A stretch of DNA of 6,278 nt, from assembly GCA_017996075.1 (NCBI GenBank), contig JAGOHQ010000046.1:1-6278 (forward strand), read 5' to 3'. The notes under the pieces were generated by a model, which ran no database searches, was not told the DNA's origin, and saw nothing but the letters and a program-made list of their open reading frames with translations. The translations under genes were made by a program, and so were the position numbers. The first letter of the stretch is position 1; every line of letters begins with the position of its first letter. Positions 5,097 to 6,278 of the stretch are shown here, one piece after another. This DNA comes from Aliarcobacter sp. (GTDB taxonomy: Bacteria > Campylobacterota > Campylobacteria > Campylobacterales > Arcobacteraceae).

Positions 5097-6278
5097 TTAC
5101 TCTTTTATTTTTATTGTAATTTCTAAAGTTTTATTATTTAATAATTTTGATATTAAACTAGCTATATCATTTATATTTGAACTTCCTATGTCAATATTGT
5201 TATTTGAAATTTCCATTTTTTTGGATTCTTTTATATTTTGTGTATCAGTTTGTGCAACATTTGATATACCTGAACCGCTTAAAGCTTCAATTAAATCTTG
5301 CTCATTTAAACTATCTAATTCAAAAAAATCATCACTCATATCTTCTCCTTTTTTGCTTACATCTTCTGATTTTTTATTTTGTAGGTCGGGGTCTGCAAAA
5401 CTAAAATCTTCTAAATTTAAATCATTTAGTTCATCTATCTCAATATTTTGATATTCTGGTGTTTTTTCTTTTTCATTTTCTTCTTCAATATTTTCAATTA
5501 TATCTATATTTTTATATATTTGTTTAATATCTTCATCTTTTTTATTTTCTATATTTTGAAAAACTTCATTAAATTGAAAGTTTTCAATATTTTCTAATTC
5601 ATCTTTTTTCAGTTTATCTTCATTCGTCTCTTCTTTGTCTTCTTCTTGCAAAACTATGTTTATGGACTTAGTGCTATTTTCGTCAATATCAAAAATTGTA
5701 CTATTTGGAAAAATCTCATCTAAAAAGTTTTTATCCTCAAAAGTCTCCCCAACAAATTCATAATCATCTTCATCAACTATGCTATTATTTAAAATATCTT
5801 GTAGTAAATCCTCATCACTTTTTAAATCTTCGTTAAAAGTTGAATCATCATCATAATCAAAAGAGACATTATTTAAACCAAAATTTTCATCAAAATCTTC
5901 CATATTTATATAATTTGTATCTGTTTTAACTTCATCTGAAGTGTCAACTTCAATTAAACTATCAAGTTCATTTATATTTATTCCCATGGGTTCTTCTAAA
6001 ATTGAACTAGTTAAATTTTTATTATTTTCTTCCTCTTTACTTTCTAAAAGATTTGCTAACTCATTATCTAAAAGTAAATCTTCATTTTTTATCTCTAAAC
6101 TTTTATCTTTTTCTTTTGAAGCAATTCTCTCATATTTTCTAATTATATAATTTGGTATCTCATCTAATGAATCAATTGATAAATCATTAACACCATACTG
6201 AAGTAAAAAATCCTCTTCTATTCCATCTTTTTGTTTTAAAAACTTAAATCTGCTTTTTTTTATTATTTTATCTTCATC
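5097..6278 (-). CDS. Large acidic low-complexity protein, C-terminal part; N-terminus outside the window
   Basis: The frame is open from 5097 to the window edge (393 residues plus stop) with no in-frame stop. The ATG at 5987 is therefore probably internal and the gene starts beyond 6278. The first 60 visible residues are mixed or basic (KIIKKSRFKFLKQK, then IPNYIIRKYERIASKEKDK) and may belong to a folded domain. Residues about 61-350 are very acidic: from the Met at 98 onward I count 84 Asp+Glu in 296 residues (28%), with few Gly or Ala, typical of a disordered linker. Short ELDSL-like motifs recur (near 35, 104, 281 and 320). The last 26 residues (368-393) form a distinct hydrophobic end, IASLISKLL then TLEITIKIKE. 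No membrane segment or catalytic motif is seen. It ends one base before fliQ. I do not recognise the family. Helicobacter pylori has a Glu-rich flagella-linked protein encoded near flgH; similarity here is in composition and location only. Confidence 0.85.
   Translation of the reverse strand, partial: DEDKIIKKSRFKFLKQKDGIEEDFLLQYGVNDLSIDSLDEIPNYIIRKYERIASKEKDKSLEIKNEDLLLDNELANLLESKEEENNKNLTSSILEEPMGININELDSLIEVDTSDEVKTDTNYINMEDFDENFGLNNVSFDYDDDSTFNEDLKSDEDLLQDILNNSIVDEDDYEFVGETFEDKNFLDEIFPNSTIFDIDENSTKSINIVLQEEDKEETNEDKLKKDELENIENFQFNEVFQNIENKKDEDIKQIYKNIDIIENIEEENEKEKTPEYQNIEIDELNDLNLEDFSFADPDLQNKKSEDVSKKGEDMSDDFFELDSLNEQDLIEALSGSGISNVAQTDTQNIKESKKMEISNNNIDIGSSNINDIASLISKLLNNKTLEITIKIKE

Noticed and set aside
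5080..5451. Plus-strand frames of 123 and 75 codons (5080-5451 and 5177-5404) under the acidic gene
   Set aside because: Antisense shadows: Phe/Ser/Ile-rich translations are expected opposite Glu/Asp/Lys-rich coding DNA.
5985..5987. ATG at 5987 as the true start of the acidic protein
   Set aside because: The same frame stays open for 97 more codons to the window edge with similar acidic composition, and no clear Shine-Dalgarno site precedes this ATG. An internal Met is more likely.
5941..6150. Plus-strand frame of 69 codons near the right end
   Set aside because: Antisense shadow of the acidic gene, whose frame remains open through this region.

Overview
The window is a stretch of one flagellar gene cluster, with every supported gene on the minus strand (transcription runs from high to low coordinates). 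The DNA is very AT-rich, and the proteins are rich in Lys, Asn, Ile, Asp and Glu. The set of genes (FliQ, a FliJ-like coiled coil, a MotE/MgtE-N-like secreted protein, FliL, FlgH, FlgK, FliD) packed head to tail suggests a Campylobacterota genome, most likely from the Arcobacter group. That assignment rests on composition, FliD/FlgK flavour and gene order; no search was run.

Layout in transcription order. (1) 6278-5097: the 3' part of a large, very acidic protein; its frame is open to the window edge, so its N-terminus lies outside. (2) 5095-4835: fliQ, export-gate membrane subunit. (3) 4834-4424: fliJ-like coiled-coil export protein. (4) 4427-3936: MotE-like periplasmic protein starting at TTG. 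(5) 3932-3402: fliL, stator-associated membrane protein. (6) 3395-2961: unrecognised single-span membrane protein with a coiled coil and a small C-terminal domain. (7) 2964-2257: flgH, L-ring lipoprotein. (8) 2200-287: flgK, hook-filament junction protein. (9) 263-1: the 5' end of fliD, filament cap.

Genes 1-7 overlap by 4 bases or are separated by 0-6 bases, so they should be one translationally coupled operon. The only sizeable gap is 56 bases between flgH and flgK; it holds an inverted repeat and a weak extended -10 promoter candidate. flgK and fliD are 23 bases apart, each with a strong Shine-Dalgarno sequence. There is no gene-free stretch over 300 bases, and I see no RNA genes, mobile elements, CRISPR arrays or convincing terminators.

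Functionally the block mixes export apparatus (FliQ, FliJ), stator support (FliL, MotE-like), outer ring (FlgH) and late axial proteins (FlgK, FliD). The two parts without a firm assignment, the acidic protein and the 144-residue membrane protein, are the best candidates for undescribed motor or polar-placement components.
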